From: Acetobacterium sp.
Lineage (GTDB): Bacteria; Bacillota; Clostridia; Eubacteriales; Eubacteriaceae
Assembly: GCF_030652775.1 (NCBI RefSeq)
Contig: NZ_JAUSPS010000037.1
Location: forward strand, 1-64,000
DNA length: 64,000 nucleotides
Direction of reading: 5' to 3'
Positions 1-8,039 of this stretch are shown here, one piece after another. The notes beneath the pieces were generated by a model, which was not told the DNA's origin, did not search any database, and was given only the letters and a program-made list of their open reading frames with translations. The position numbers and the translations under genes are program-made. Numbering within the stretch: the first letter of the stretch is position 1; every line of letters begins with the position of its first letter.

Positions 1-513
1 GGCGAGCGCAAAATATTTATCAACAGTATCCCCAGTCAGAGACTGAATGAAGAAGACCATTTGATCGTTGAAACACGATACGCACAGCATTTTAAACGGG
101 TGGTCATTGAGGTGACCGAGGAAGAGAGTCGGAATGCCGAGAATCTTGCTAAAAAAATCAACTTTATCCGCAATAATGGGATCCAGATTGCCTTGGATGA
201 TTTTGGCAGCGGTTACTCCAACGAGATTCGCATTTTATCGCTGTTGCCGGATATTATCAAGATTGATATGGAAATGATTCAGGGCATCCACAACAACGTG
301 GACAAACAAAATCTGGTCAGCAATCTGGTTCATTTCTGTCATAACAAGGGTGTCAAGGTGGTGGCTGAAGGAATTGAAGTACAAATGGATCTGGCCACCG
401 TGATTGAGATGGGCGTTGACTATGCCCAGGGCTTTTATCTGGGGCGGCCGGCGTTTGAGTTTTCAATAATCGATCCACAGTTGCGAAAAGAAATTCGGGA
501 TTTGCAAAAATGA
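1..513 (+). CDS. EAL-domain cyclic-di-GMP phosphodiesterase, C-terminal part (5' end outside window)
   Basis: The reading frame is open from base 1 and ends at a TGA at 511-513, so only the last 170 residues of a longer protein are present. Signature pieces of the EAL fold follow in order: a FINSIP strand, VIEVTEEE, the LDDFGSGYSN motif carrying the metal-binding aspartates, IKIDMEMI with the catalytic-type lysine, VVAEGIE and the closing QGFYLGRP. EAL domains hydrolyse c-di-GMP to pGpG. The metal-binding and loop-6 residues visible here look intact, so an active enzyme is likely. The true N-terminus, with any sensor or GGDEF domain, cannot be seen. Two GGDEF proteins occur further on in the window. 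Confidence 0.9.
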   Translation, partial: GERKIFINSIPSQRLNEEDHLIVETRYAQHFKRVVIEVTEEESRNAENLAKKINFIRNNGIQIALDDFGSGYSNEIRILSLLPDIIKIDMEMIQGIHNNVDKQNLVSNLVHFCHNKGVKVVAEGIEVQMDLATVIEMGVDYAQGFYLGRPAFEFSIIDPQLRKEIRDLQK

Positions 514-583
514 TTCAACCTGGTGTTGCTGGTTGGTGAATCAGGGAAACGATCAAAAAGGATGATTAGAAAGGAGTCAAAAA

Positions 584-1066
584 ATGAACACTGCAGTTAT
601 TTATTATTCACTGGAAGGAAATATGGATTTAGTCGCCCGTAAAATTGGCGAAAATGAAGCCGTTGATCTATTCAGGCTGATTCCCCAAAAGGAATACCCG
701 ACGGGAAAAATCAGCAAATATTTCTGGGGCGGGAAGAGTGTGACCTTTGGCGAACGGCCTAAACTGACAAACCCGACCATCGACCTGGATCACTACGAGG
801 TTCTGGTCATTGGCACACCTATTTGGGCCGGAACCTGGACACCACCGCTTAATACCTTTTTTCACGATTACACCATCACTGGGAAAAAGATTATTCTGAC
901 CGCAACCCACCTGGGCGGTGGAGCCGACAAATGTTTTGAAAAAATGAAAACTAGTCTCAATGGAAATACGATTATCGGCACGTTTCAGTTTAAGGAACCG
1001 CTCCAGCAGATGGATGAACATATCGATGAAAAAATAGAAAAAATCCGAACCCTTATTGAAGCATAA
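584..1066 (+). CDS. flavodoxin family protein
   Basis: A 160-residue protein starting at an ATG preceded by AAAGGAG. The N-terminus VIYYSLEGNMDLVARKI is the flavodoxin FMN-phosphate loop (usual form T/S-x-T-G-N-T; here SLEGN). The segment VLVIGTPIWAGTWTPPLNTF matches the flavodoxin second FMN-contact region, and LTATHLGGGADKCFEKM the third. It is the length of a free flavodoxin and has no membrane segment, so it is probably a cytosolic FMN electron carrier or a quinone/flavodoxin-like reductase. It stands alone, closed by a hairpin shared with the convergent exporter gene. The electron partner is not indicated. Confidence 0.85.
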   Translation: MNTAVIYYSLEGNMDLVARKIGENEAVDLFRLIPQKEYPTGKISKYFWGGKSVTFGERPKLTNPTIDLDHYEVLVIGTPIWAGTWTPPLNTFFHDYTITGKKIILTATHLGGGADKCFEKMKTSLNGNTIIGTFQFKEPLQQMDEHIDEKIEKIRTLIEA

Positions 1067-1069
1067 AGA

Positions 1070-1109
1070 AAAACTTCCTTATCCAAAGTATTGCGGATAA
1101 GGAAGTTTT
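1070..1109. terminator. bidirectional intrinsic terminator
   Basis: A 15-bp perfect stem (AAAACTTCCTTATCC, 1070-1084, with its complement at 1095-1109) lies between the convergent flavodoxin and exporter genes. A-rich and T-rich flanks on both sides allow it to work in either direction. Confidence 0.85.
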
Positions 1110-1135
1110 CTTTGCGAAAAGAGCAAGAATGAAAA

Positions 1136-2377
1136 TCAGGCTTCTCTAATTTTACTGTGCAGGGGCGCTTTGGTAACCGCCAGCCATAATCCGCCGGAAA
1201 GCAGTCCGAGAATGATGTTGAGCCCACCAATGACAGGAATCAGATGATCCATATTGAAGGAAATAATAATCATCCCAAAGCTTCCCATGATGGTGGCAAA
1301 AGAGCCCATCAGCGAAGAGGCCGAACCGGCATCCTCGGCTTGCTGATCCAGCATCAGGTAGGCACTGGGCGGCCGCGAACAGCTCTGGGCAAGGGTAGCT
1401 GGGAATAAGGTCAGGGCAAAGATAAAGGGATTGCTCTGGCCCAAAAGAACAATGGCCAGACCGCTTAAAATGGTGATGCCAAAACAAAGATTTATAATCG
1501 AAAAGCGCTTAAAATGGTTGGACAATTTGATATAAATCAAGGGGCCTAGCAGCATCGCCAGGGCGTTAAAGGCAAAAAAGTAACTGTAAATCTGGCTGCT
1601 TGTCCCAAAATCATTCTGATAAATATAGGATGATGAGGAAATAAAGGCCAGGCCGGAGATGCTAGAAAGGGAAAAGATAAGCAGCAGGGAAGTAAAACCC
1701 GGATTTTTAAGGACGACTCCAAGCCGCCCCAAAGTATGGAGAATGTTTCCGGAACCCCGGTGTTCTAAGGTTTCCTGGAAAACGATGGAACCCGTCAGGA
1801 TGATCACCCCCAATAGGCCCTGGATGATAAAAACGCCCCGCCAGGAGGTGAAGGTCAGAAGCAGTGCCCCAATTACCGGCGCAACCGCTGGAACGATAAT
1901 GACCATAGATTGAACCAGCGCCAGGGTTTTTTCTCGCTTTCTTTCCAGATAGACATCTTTAACAATGGCGGTAGCCACCGCACTGGCAGAACCGCCGCCG
2001 ATGGCTTGCAGGATCCGGAAGAAGATCAGCTGATAAATACTGCCTGAAGCGGCGCAAAGCAGGCTGGCGGCGGCATAGCAGGTGATGCCAATCAGCAAAA
2101 TCGGCCGGCGGCCATACTTATCACTGAGCGGTCCCCAAATCAGAATACCAGCACTGAAAAAGATGAAAAATAAGATCAGGGTCAGATTCGTCAGATATTC
2201 AGGGACATTGAAATAAGTGGTCATAGTAGGTAGCGCCGGCAGATAAAGATCGGTAGACAGCGGGGCAAAAGCACTTAAAAAAACTAAAAAAATGAGCAAT
2301 CCGCGATCGCCCAGGTATTTTTGTTTAGCGGTGCTATTGTTTGAAGCAGTCTTTATAGGATTCATTTTTTCTCGCAT
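1136..2377 (-). CDS. Bcr/CflA-type multidrug efflux MFS transporter
   Basis: A 413-residue, 12-TM major facilitator protein. The start of TM1 (LSAFAPLSTDLYLPALP) is the Bcr/CflA (DHA1) hallmark. Motif A follows as GPLSDKYGRRP, and RILQAIGGGSASAVATAIVKD is the TM4/5 motif of drug/proton antiporters. It probably exports drugs or small metabolites in exchange for protons. The start is ambiguous: ATG codons at residues 1 and 5 both lack a strong ribosome binding site. The gene converges on the flavodoxin gene and is divergent from the HEVGH protein. Confidence 0.88.
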   Translation of the reverse strand: MREKMNPIKTASNNSTAKQKYLGDRGLLIFLVFLSAFAPLSTDLYLPALPTMTTYFNVPEYLTNLTLILFFIFFSAGILIWGPLSDKYGRRPILLIGITCYAAASLLCAASGSIYQLIFFRILQAIGGGSASAVATAIVKDVYLERKREKTLALVQSMVIIVPAVAPVIGALLLTFTSWRGVFIIQGLLGVIILTGSIVFQETLEHRGSGNILHTLGRLGVVLKNPGFTSLLLIFSLSSISGLAFISSSSYIYQNDFGTSSQIYSYFFAFNALAMLLGPLIYIKLSNHFKRFSIINLCFGITILSGLAIVLLGQSNPFIFALTLFPATLAQSCSRPPSAYLMLDQQAEDAGSASSLMGSFATIMGSFGMIIISFNMDHLIPVIGGLNIILGLLSGGLWLAVTKAPLHSKIREA

Positions 2378-2527
2378 TCTTATAAATTTTAAGTTGGGTA
2401 TTACATATTAACCCTATTTAATATTATAATGTATCTGGATTATATTTCAAGTAATTATACCAAATGAGTCAAGATAAAAATCGGATTGGATAATGAAGCC
2501 TAAATATCAAAGTAAGGAGAACTAGAA

Positions 2528-3058
2528 ATGAATATTAAAATGAAGTATGTTTTATCAACAATACTTGTTACAGTGATTGCAATTGTGGTTTATATTATCT
2601 TGCATGAAGTGGGACATTGTCTTGTGGCGATGGCATGTGGAGCAAGAATTACCAAGTTCAGCATTATAAGTGCCAGTATGGCTTATGAAGGTGGTGTTTT
2701 TAACCGCTTTCAGTTTGCCTTGTTTAACGCTGTAGGGGCACTATTCCCAATTATCGTTAGTTTTTTTCTATTGTGTTTTTATCGACGAAACCAGCAAGGG
2801 ATGGTCTATCATCAATTCTATTTCATGTTCTCGTTGATCAGTATTGCTTCTCTGTTTGCGTGGATTCTGGTGCCAATATGCAGTTTTTTTACTGAAGTTC
2901 CCCAAGGGGATGATGTTACCAAATTTATGCTGGAAACAGGGCTTTCACCGCTGATTGTTATCTTCGGGGCACTAATGATTATTGTGCCGATGATTTTTCT
3001 CATGGGGAAAAAAGGTGTGCTTGGGGTGCTCATTAATATCGGCAAAGAAGTAGCATGA
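2528..3058 (+). CDS. small M50-like membrane protein with HEVGH motif
   Basis: A 176-residue protein with about four hydrophobic segments (roughly residues 8-33, 58-84, 95-117 and 139-160). The sequence HEVGH lies at residues 26-30 inside the first segment, as expected for the zinc-binding HExxH of M50 site-2-type proteases. No second metal-binding motif (NPDG or LDG type) is obvious, so it may be a minimal or inactive member, or a membrane protein of unknown role that kept the fold. A clear GTAAGGAG site precedes the ATG. It is a single gene between the exporter and a diguanylate cyclase, with no visible partner sigma or anti-sigma factor. Confidence 0.6.
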   Translation: MNIKMKYVLSTILVTVIAIVVYIILHEVGHCLVAMACGARITKFSIISASMAYEGGVFNRFQFALFNAVGALFPIIVSFFLLCFYRRNQQGMVYHQFYFMFSLISIASLFAWILVPICSFFTEVPQGDDVTKFMLETGLSPLIVIFGALMIIVPMIFLMGKKGVLGVLINIGKEVA

Positions 3059-3245
3059 ATCACGCAGTAGCTGTAATTAAGAATGTTGCGTGTGAGGATT
3101 AGTAAACTGGCGGTAAGCATTTATGATGTCACGACAGATCAAAAATTACTATCATTGATAAACTGTCAACATTGACATGGTCCTGCAATTAATCTATAGT
3201 ATCAAGTATATGTCTATAATTCATTGACTGTAACAGGAGAAGAAA

Positions 3246-4943
3246 ATGGAAGACCCATGCCATAAAATAAAAAAAAGAAATGCGCGAGTAGTATTCGCAT
3301 TAGTGACACTATTTGTATTGACAGTTTTATTTTTAGCCAATGCAAACAGCAAAGAAGATCTAAAAATTGTCGGGGAAAATGCAATAACCCTTTCGGAAAA
3401 TTGGACCATTCGCGTTGGTGCATTCGAGGAACAAGGGACAAGTTTACCGGTTGATCTCAACATAGAACCGGGAACTGAATATGAGGCAACGACAGTTCTC
3501 CCAAATATTGATAGTAAAATGAATTATTTGTTACTGCGAGCATCGATGCAGGATATGGTCGTTTACTTAGATGGACAGGAAATCCATCGAGTCGAAAAAC
3601 CAGAAACCCTGGGAATTGCAAGTCCTCTCGCGAGCACTTGGGTAATGTTCAAACTACCACGGGATTTTCAGGAAAAAACCTTGAAAATTATATTAAAAAG
3701 CGATGTCACGGCCTTTTCCGGTCATGTTAATAAGGTGATGCTAGGAGAAAGTTCGAGTCTTGTTAATTATGTTTTTGAACAGGGTTTTGGTGGTTTTATT
3801 GTTTTTCTTGTCTTGTTCGTGATGGGATTGCTTTTGATTCTGTTTGCGATTTTTGCCAAAAGCTTCCCAGATAATCGCTTCTTATATCTGGGATTGCTGG
3901 TACTATCTACCAGTATCTGGATTTTATCTGAGGCCAGACTCCTTCAATTTTTCATAGGAAATCGATATATAATTGGCGGGATCAGTTATTTGATGGTACC
4001 GCTGATGGGGAGCTTTTTTTCCTTGTATGTCAAAGAAACAATTTTTCTTGAACAATGGAATAAACGGTTGATGCAGATGATGGCGGGGCTGTATCTGTTT
4101 TTGCTAATTGCCACAATGATTCTTCAGGTGCTGGGAATAAGTGAGTTTATTGAGACAATGAACATTATGATGATGGTGATCTTTCTTAATATCATTATAT
4201 TATCGGCGCTGATGTTTGAGGAACTGGTAAAAAAGAGTAATCAGGATGCAAAACAGTTCTTTAAGTATGTGAGTGTACTATCGGTCAGTGTAATCATGGA
4301 AGGAATTGTATTTTACACTAATCAGTTTGATTATACATCGTTTTTTATACGAATCGGCAGCCTCATCTTTTTTAGCTTGCTGCTGGCAGATTCCTATCTT
4401 TATTTTAAACGGAGTCTTCAAAGCCAGAAGGAACGGGATCTCTATGAAGCGCTTGCCTACCAGGATGTTTTAACTGGAGGGAATAACCGGGCAGCATTTG
4501 AACGCGATTTTGAGATGCTCAGAAATAAAGAAGTGCAATTCAGACTTGTGTTATTGGATTTAAATGAACTGAAATATATCAATGATAATTACGGACATGG
4601 CTCAGGTGATGAGGCCATTAAGACGCTTTATGTCATGATGCATGATGCGTTTATGCCGGAAGGGATGTGTTACCGAATTGGTGGCGATGAATTTGCCATC
4701 TTGATGGGAAATACCGAGGAAACAGCCATTAAAATCAGGATTCTCCAGATGATAAAATATCTTAAATGTGCCGAAAACCAGGTAGAATATCCCCTTGAGG
4801 TGGCAATCGGAACAGACGTATACGATGCGAAGACATGGCCAAATCTAACCAAGTTTTATCATCATGTCGATCAACAAATGTATGCAGATAAGCTCGAAAT
4901 AAAACAAATACGTAAAACAAAGCTTACCATAGCGGTAAAATAA
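3246..4943 (+). CDS. membrane diguanylate cyclase with 7TM-type sensor (GGDEF)
   Basis: A 565-residue protein starting at an ATG behind ACAGGAG. Residues about 15-32 form an N-terminal membrane anchor. Residues about 35-165 form an extracytoplasmic domain rich in beta strands (including MVVYLDGQEIHRVE), similar to the jelly-roll ligand domains of 7TMR-DISM receptors. Seven hydrophobic segments follow (about 170-385), then a GGDEF domain ending the protein, with the active-site motif RIGGDEFAIL near residue 480. The active-site motif is canonical, so c-di-GMP synthesis from two GTP is expected. No RxxD inhibitory site precedes it. It is a single gene with its own upstream region. Confidence 0.88.
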   Translation: MEDPCHKIKKRNARVVFALVTLFVLTVLFLANANSKEDLKIVGENAITLSENWTIRVGAFEEQGTSLPVDLNIEPGTEYEATTVLPNIDSKMNYLLLRASMQDMVVYLDGQEIHRVEKPETLGIASPLASTWVMFKLPRDFQEKTLKIILKSDVTAFSGHVNKVMLGESSSLVNYVFEQGFGGFIVFLVLFVMGLLLILFAIFAKSFPDNRFLYLGLLVLSTSIWILSEARLLQFFIGNRYIIGGISYLMVPLMGSFFSLYVKETIFLEQWNKRLMQMMAGLYLFLLIATMILQVLGISEFIETMNIMMMVIFLNIIILSALMFEELVKKSNQDAKQFFKYVSVLSVSVIMEGIVFYTNQFDYTSFFIRIGSLIFFSLLLADSYLYFKRSLQSQKERDLYEALAYQDVLTGGNNRAAFERDFEMLRNKEVQFRLVLLDLNELKYINDNYGHGSGDEAIKTLYVMMHDAFMPEGMCYRIGGDEFAILMGNTEETAIKIRILQMIKYLKCAENQVEYPLEVAIGTDVYDAKTWPNLTKFYHHVDQQMYADKLEIKQIRKTKLTIAVK

Positions 4944-4978
4944 AACCAGTTGAAGCGGTCTGTTGCTATTCCTGTGTT

Positions 4979-5020
4979 AGCCTGAAGGCCAAGATCAAGA
5001 GATCTTGACCCATTCAGGCT
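4979..5020. terminator. inverted repeat between convergent genes, probable terminator
   Basis: Nested arms: AGCCTGAA (4979-4986) with TTCAGGCT (5013-5020), and CAAGATC (4990-4996) with GATCTTG (5001-5007). A T-rich tract follows on the plus strand. It overlaps the last codons of the convergent MFS gene and probably ends transcription from both sides. Confidence 0.7.
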
Positions 5021-6279
5021 TGTTTTGTTTCGAGGCGACAATCATTCATATAATGGAGGATTTTTGCCACGCCAAAGGTCAGGCCGGTGATGATCAGATA
5101 GATGCCAACTAAACCGGAATTTAATTGATCATAGAGCTGGCCAAAGAGAATTTGGCCAATTGGCATAAATGCTGTGGATAAAGCAGTGGTCAGAGCCATC
5201 GTTTTGCCCATTAGGTTTTGGGGGATCTGGAGCTGAATAAAGGTCAACGATTGGATATTAACATTGGCAACAAAAAACATCAGAATAAATCCGGAAAAGG
5301 TAAACCAGCCATATGCGATCAGATGGGTTTGGTCACTGCCCAATACCCAGGGAGTCAGACATAAACCCATCCCCAGAATACCAACGGCCATGAAGATAAA
5401 GAGCCGATGCAGCTTTTCAAAAGGATTATACTTGGCAACGGTTGTCGAGAAGATGGCCCCGACAATCATACCAATTCCCAATATGCCTTCAGAGATGCCG
5501 TAGAGCTGGTCGGATACGCCCAGAATAATCTTTTCGACATAGGGAACACCCACCGTATAGAGTGGCGTCATAAAAAGATTGAGGCCGGCGGCAATAAACA
5601 GGATATATAAAACAAAGGGTTTATCTCGAGATAGAAATTTAAGCGTGGCTTCAATATCTTTGGCATAAGTCACAATTGGCGAGGCGGTCATTTCGGCTTT
5701 TTCAAAAGGGATGGTTAAGAATAATTCCATCACACCGGATGCTAAAAAGCTGATCAAATTGATAATCAGAATGACCTTAAGCCCGAAGACCCCATATAAA
5801 AAACCGGCGGAGATAGGCCCCAGTAACATCGTCAAGGCACTGATCTGACTGATCATACTATTTCCGGCAGTATAATGGTCAGGGGTAATGACGCTGGGGA
5901 TGCTGGCCCGGACAGTTGGTTCATAAACACTGTTAATAATAGATAAAGTAAAGATTAAGATCCCAATCCATAGAATTTGCTGATCATTGCCATAAATAAA
6001 AGCAGCGAACAAAGAAAGGATAATGGTGCAGCAAAAGTCTAGGACAACCATCATTCGTTTTTTGCTCATCCGGTCGGCAAGTGCGCCGCCAATCGGGGCC
6101 AGAAAAATGGCCGGAAGAATGGATAGTGAAATAATCAGCGAAAACACCACGGCAGAGCCGGTGAGATCAAGGATGTAAAGTGAAAAGGCGAAGCGCTGCA
6201 TTGAATTGCCAAACATGCTGATGAATTGTCCAATGCCAATAATAACGAAATTTTTATTCAATAGTTTTTCTGCTTTCAT
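5014..6279 (-). CDS. MFS transporter (MFS_3/enterobactin-exporter-like)
   Basis: A 421-residue, 12-TM transporter. I place the start at the ATG at 6279 because GGAGGTTGAT sits directly in front of it; an upstream in-frame extension of 23 residues has no ribosome binding site. Motifs: GNSMQRFAFSLYILDLTGSA in TM1 (interrupted here by family convention, not by gaps) and motif A as APIGGALADRMSKKRMM. This family exports drugs, peptides or siderophores. It is transcribed divergently from the TetR gene at 6459 and carries a full sigma-A promoter flanked by two TetR-type palindromes, so induction by the TetR ligand is likely. The substrate is unknown. Confidence 0.88.
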   Translation of the reverse strand: MKAEKLLNKNFVIIGIGQFISMFGNSMQRFAFSLYILDLTGSAVVFSLIISLSILPAIFLAPIGGALADRMSKKRMMVVLDFCCTIILSLFAAFIYGNDQQILWIGILIFTLSIINSVYEPTVRASIPSVITPDHYTAGNSMISQISALTMLLGPISAGFLYGVFGLKVILIINLISFLASGVMELFLTIPFEKAEMTASPIVTYAKDIEATLKFLSRDKPFVLYILFIAAGLNLFMTPLYTVGVPYVEKIILGVSDQLYGISEGILGIGMIVGAIFSTTVAKYNPFEKLHRLFIFMAVGILGMGLCLTPWVLGSDQTHLIAYGWFTFSGFILMFFVANVNIQSLTFIQLQIPQNLMGKTMALTTALSTAFMPIGQILFGQLYDQLNSGLVGIYLIITGLTFGVAKILHYMNDCRLETKQA

Positions 6280-6294
6280 ATCAACCTCCAAAAA

Positions 6295-6370
6295 TGAAAC
6301 ATAGTTCACTTTTATAACAAGTATAGATGTTCGCAAAACAATTGTCAACAGAAAAATGAACTAAAGTTCA
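6295..6370. promoter_or_regulatory. divergent MFS/TetR control region: two 14-bp operators around a minus-strand promoter
   Basis: Two related palindromes are present: TGAACTAAAGTTCA (6357-6370, perfect) and TGAAACATAGTTCA (6295-6308). Between them, read on the minus strand, is TTGACA (6343-6348), a 17-bp spacer and TATACT (6320-6325), the promoter of the MFS gene. A repressor bound to both sites would bracket the polymerase. The TetR gene at 6459 is the natural candidate. Its own plus-strand promoter may be TTGCAA (6385-6390), 17 bp, TATCCT (6408-6413). Confidence 0.7.
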
Positions 6371-6458
6371 AATTAAACATGATCTTGCAAAATAACCGAT
6401 TTCATACTATCCTTAAGAAAGAACGGAACATGTTTATAGAATAGATGGGGTTAGAATA

Positions 6459-7067
6459 ATGGCGAAAGAAAAGAAAATTCAAGAACGAACGATTGTGAAT
6501 CGCAAAAAAATACTTGACTCCGCAAGACAATTGTTTAATGAGAAGGGCTATTACCATACGAATACCAAAGAAATTGCCAAAGAGGCTGATGTTGCAACCG
6601 GCAGTTTTTATAATTATTTCCCGGATAAACTGAGCATTTTTCAGGAGATTATGATCATGCACCTGGAAAGAAATTATGGAGATTTATGTGAATTGACAAA
6701 AAAGCTCAATCAACATCCACATCGTGCCAAAGCTATAATTATAAACTATGTCCATAATGGTATGGATCATGCCTATGATAATCGGGTTATGTTTCAGGAC
6801 TTTGACAGTATTCTTTTAGCGAATCCTCAGTTAGGTGAAATTATCGGAACGTTTTATGACAAAATAATGACCGAAATATATAACTTCTGCAAAGATAGTC
6901 CCCATGTAATAAAGCGAACCGCCAACCCCCTGGTAATGTCGCGGATGGCTTATTTTGTAATTCAGGGAACGTCGGAACTCATGTCAAAACAACTGGATGA
7001 TGGGGATAAAAAAGAATATGAGGAGCAATTGGCACAAATTGTTTATTGGTATCTGTTTGGCAATTAA
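6459..7067 (+). CDS. TetR/AcrR family transcriptional regulator
   Basis: A 202-residue regulator. Residues about 12-60 form the TetR helix-turn-helix: RKKILDSARQLFNEKGYYHTN, then TKEIAKEADVATGSFYNYFPDK with the recognition helix and the conserved FYNYF. The remaining 140 residues are the variable ligand-binding and dimerisation part. The start is supported by GGGG seven bases upstream and by conserved spacing to the HTH. It is divergent from the MFS exporter, and two palindromes lie in the shared intergenic region, so it probably represses the exporter and itself. Confidence 0.88.
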   Translation: MAKEKKIQERTIVNRKKILDSARQLFNEKGYYHTNTKEIAKEADVATGSFYNYFPDKLSIFQEIMIMHLERNYGDLCELTKKLNQHPHRAKAIIINYVHNGMDHAYDNRVMFQDFDSILLANPQLGEIIGTFYDKIMTEIYNFCKDSPHVIKRTANPLVMSRMAYFVIQGTSELMSKQLDDGDKKEYEEQLAQIVYWYLFGN

Positions 7068-7094
7068 AAGGGAAAGCGTAGTGTAGCTGAAATA

Positions 7095-7223
7095 ATGAAT
7101 GCTAGAAAGGTAAAAGGTGTACTTGAATTAATTCGGCCGGAGCTACCATTCACTGCTGGGATAGGTGTGGTTATTGGAACGATCATTGAAGCTGATCGTT
7201 TACCCAAAACCTTTCAAAAATAA
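7095..7223 (+). pseudogene. fragment of a UbiA-family prenyltransferase (N-terminus only)
   Basis: A 42-codon open frame (MNARKVKGVLELIRPELPFT then AGIGVVIGTIIEADRLPK) ends at TAA. The ELIRPELPFTAG segment resembles the first membrane helix of UbiA-type prenyltransferases as I remember them, such as geranylgeranylglyceryl-phosphate synthases and related quinone/tetraether enzymes, which are normally about 280-300 residues. Nothing downstream continues the family; a TetR promoter follows at once. I read it as a truncated remnant left by a deletion or cassette insertion. It lacks a good ribosome binding site. The family match is by eye. Confidence 0.45.
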
Positions 7224-7226
7224 TTC

Positions 7227-7280
7227 TTGACAGATAGTAAGGTTTATTCTATCATTAAATCATCGACCGACGGTCGATGA
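7227..7280 (+). promoter_or_regulatory. promoter and 21-bp TetR operator
   Basis: TTGACA (7227-7232), a 17-bp spacer and TATCAT (7250-7255) are followed by a perfect palindrome, TCATCGACCG-A-CGGTCGATGA (7260-7280). The palindrome lies where transcription would start, just before the GGGAGGT site of the TetR gene at 7296. This fits autorepression. Confidence 0.75.
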
Positions 7281-7295
7281 GACGGGAGGTGCTCA

Positions 7296-7919
7296 ATGAA
7301 AACAGTCAAAGAAGGCGAAGTCCGCAAACAGGAAATCCTGATGGTGGCCCGGGAACTCTTTGTCACCAAGGGCTATGAACAGACCTCGGTGAATGATATT
7401 TTAAAAATTGTGGACATTGCCAAAGGTACCTTTTACTATTATTTTGCTTCCAAGGAAGAGGTGCTGGCCGCCATCATTCTGGATATTGTCGAGGAAGGCG
7501 CCAAACGGGCTGAGCGAATACTTAAAGACAAATCCGTACCACTGGTCAATCGGATCATGATGGCGATTATGGCCCAGTCACCGGAGTTTGAAGGATCAGA
7601 GGAGATCAGAGACGAAATGCACAAGGTCGACAATGCCAAGCTGGAACAGCTATACACCAAAGCCATGCTCAAGCGGATGACCCCACTGTTGGAAACTGCG
7701 GTGGCCGAAGGCGTAGCCGCCGATCTTTTTCATCTGGATTATCCCCGGGAAACGATTGAGTCGATTTTACTACTGGGCCATATGTTGTTTGACTGCAATA
7801 TTATGGACTGGGAAATGGCCGACTATCCGGCAAAGATAAAGGGCTTTCTGGCCAATATGGAAAGAATGCTGGGAACCGGCGCAGGAGAGCTTGAAGACTT
7901 TTTACAAATGTTTGCCTAA
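7296..7919 (+). CDS. TetR/AcrR family transcriptional regulator
   Basis: A 207-residue regulator. The HTH spans residues about 9-57 (RKQEILMVARELFVTKGYEQ, then TSVNDILKIVDIAKGTFYYYF, SKEEV). The C-terminal part is ligand-binding. A GGGAGGT ribosome binding site fixes the ATG. It is the first gene of a TetR-MFS-acetyltransferase unit. Its own promoter carries a 21-bp palindrome, and a near-copy of that palindrome lies in front of the next gene, so both promoters are probably under its control. Confidence 0.9.
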   Translation: MKTVKEGEVRKQEILMVARELFVTKGYEQTSVNDILKIVDIAKGTFYYYFASKEEVLAAIILDIVEEGAKRAERILKDKSVPLVNRIMMAIMAQSPEFEGSEEIRDEMHKVDNAKLEQLYTKAMLKRMTPLLETAVAEGVAADLFHLDYPRETIESILLLGHMLFDCNIMDWEMADYPAKIKGFLANMERMLGTGAGELEDFLQMFA

Positions 7920-7959
7920 TTAAAACTTGGCGGCATTTGTAAAAATTTTTTACTCGTTT

Positions 7960-7976
7960 ACCGACCGATGGTCGAT
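7960..7976 (+). promoter_or_regulatory. second copy of the TetR operator, before the MFS gene
   Basis: ACCGACC-GAT-GGTCGAT is a 17-bp near-palindrome with one mismatch between arms. It shares the ACCGAC/GGTCGAT core with the operator at 7260-7280. A T-rich segment lies just upstream. Confidence 0.65.
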
Positions 7977-8039
7977 AAGTGGTGATTGAGGAATGACGCA
8001 CGAATGAAGAAAAAAATAAAGAAAATAGGAGGAACCCCA

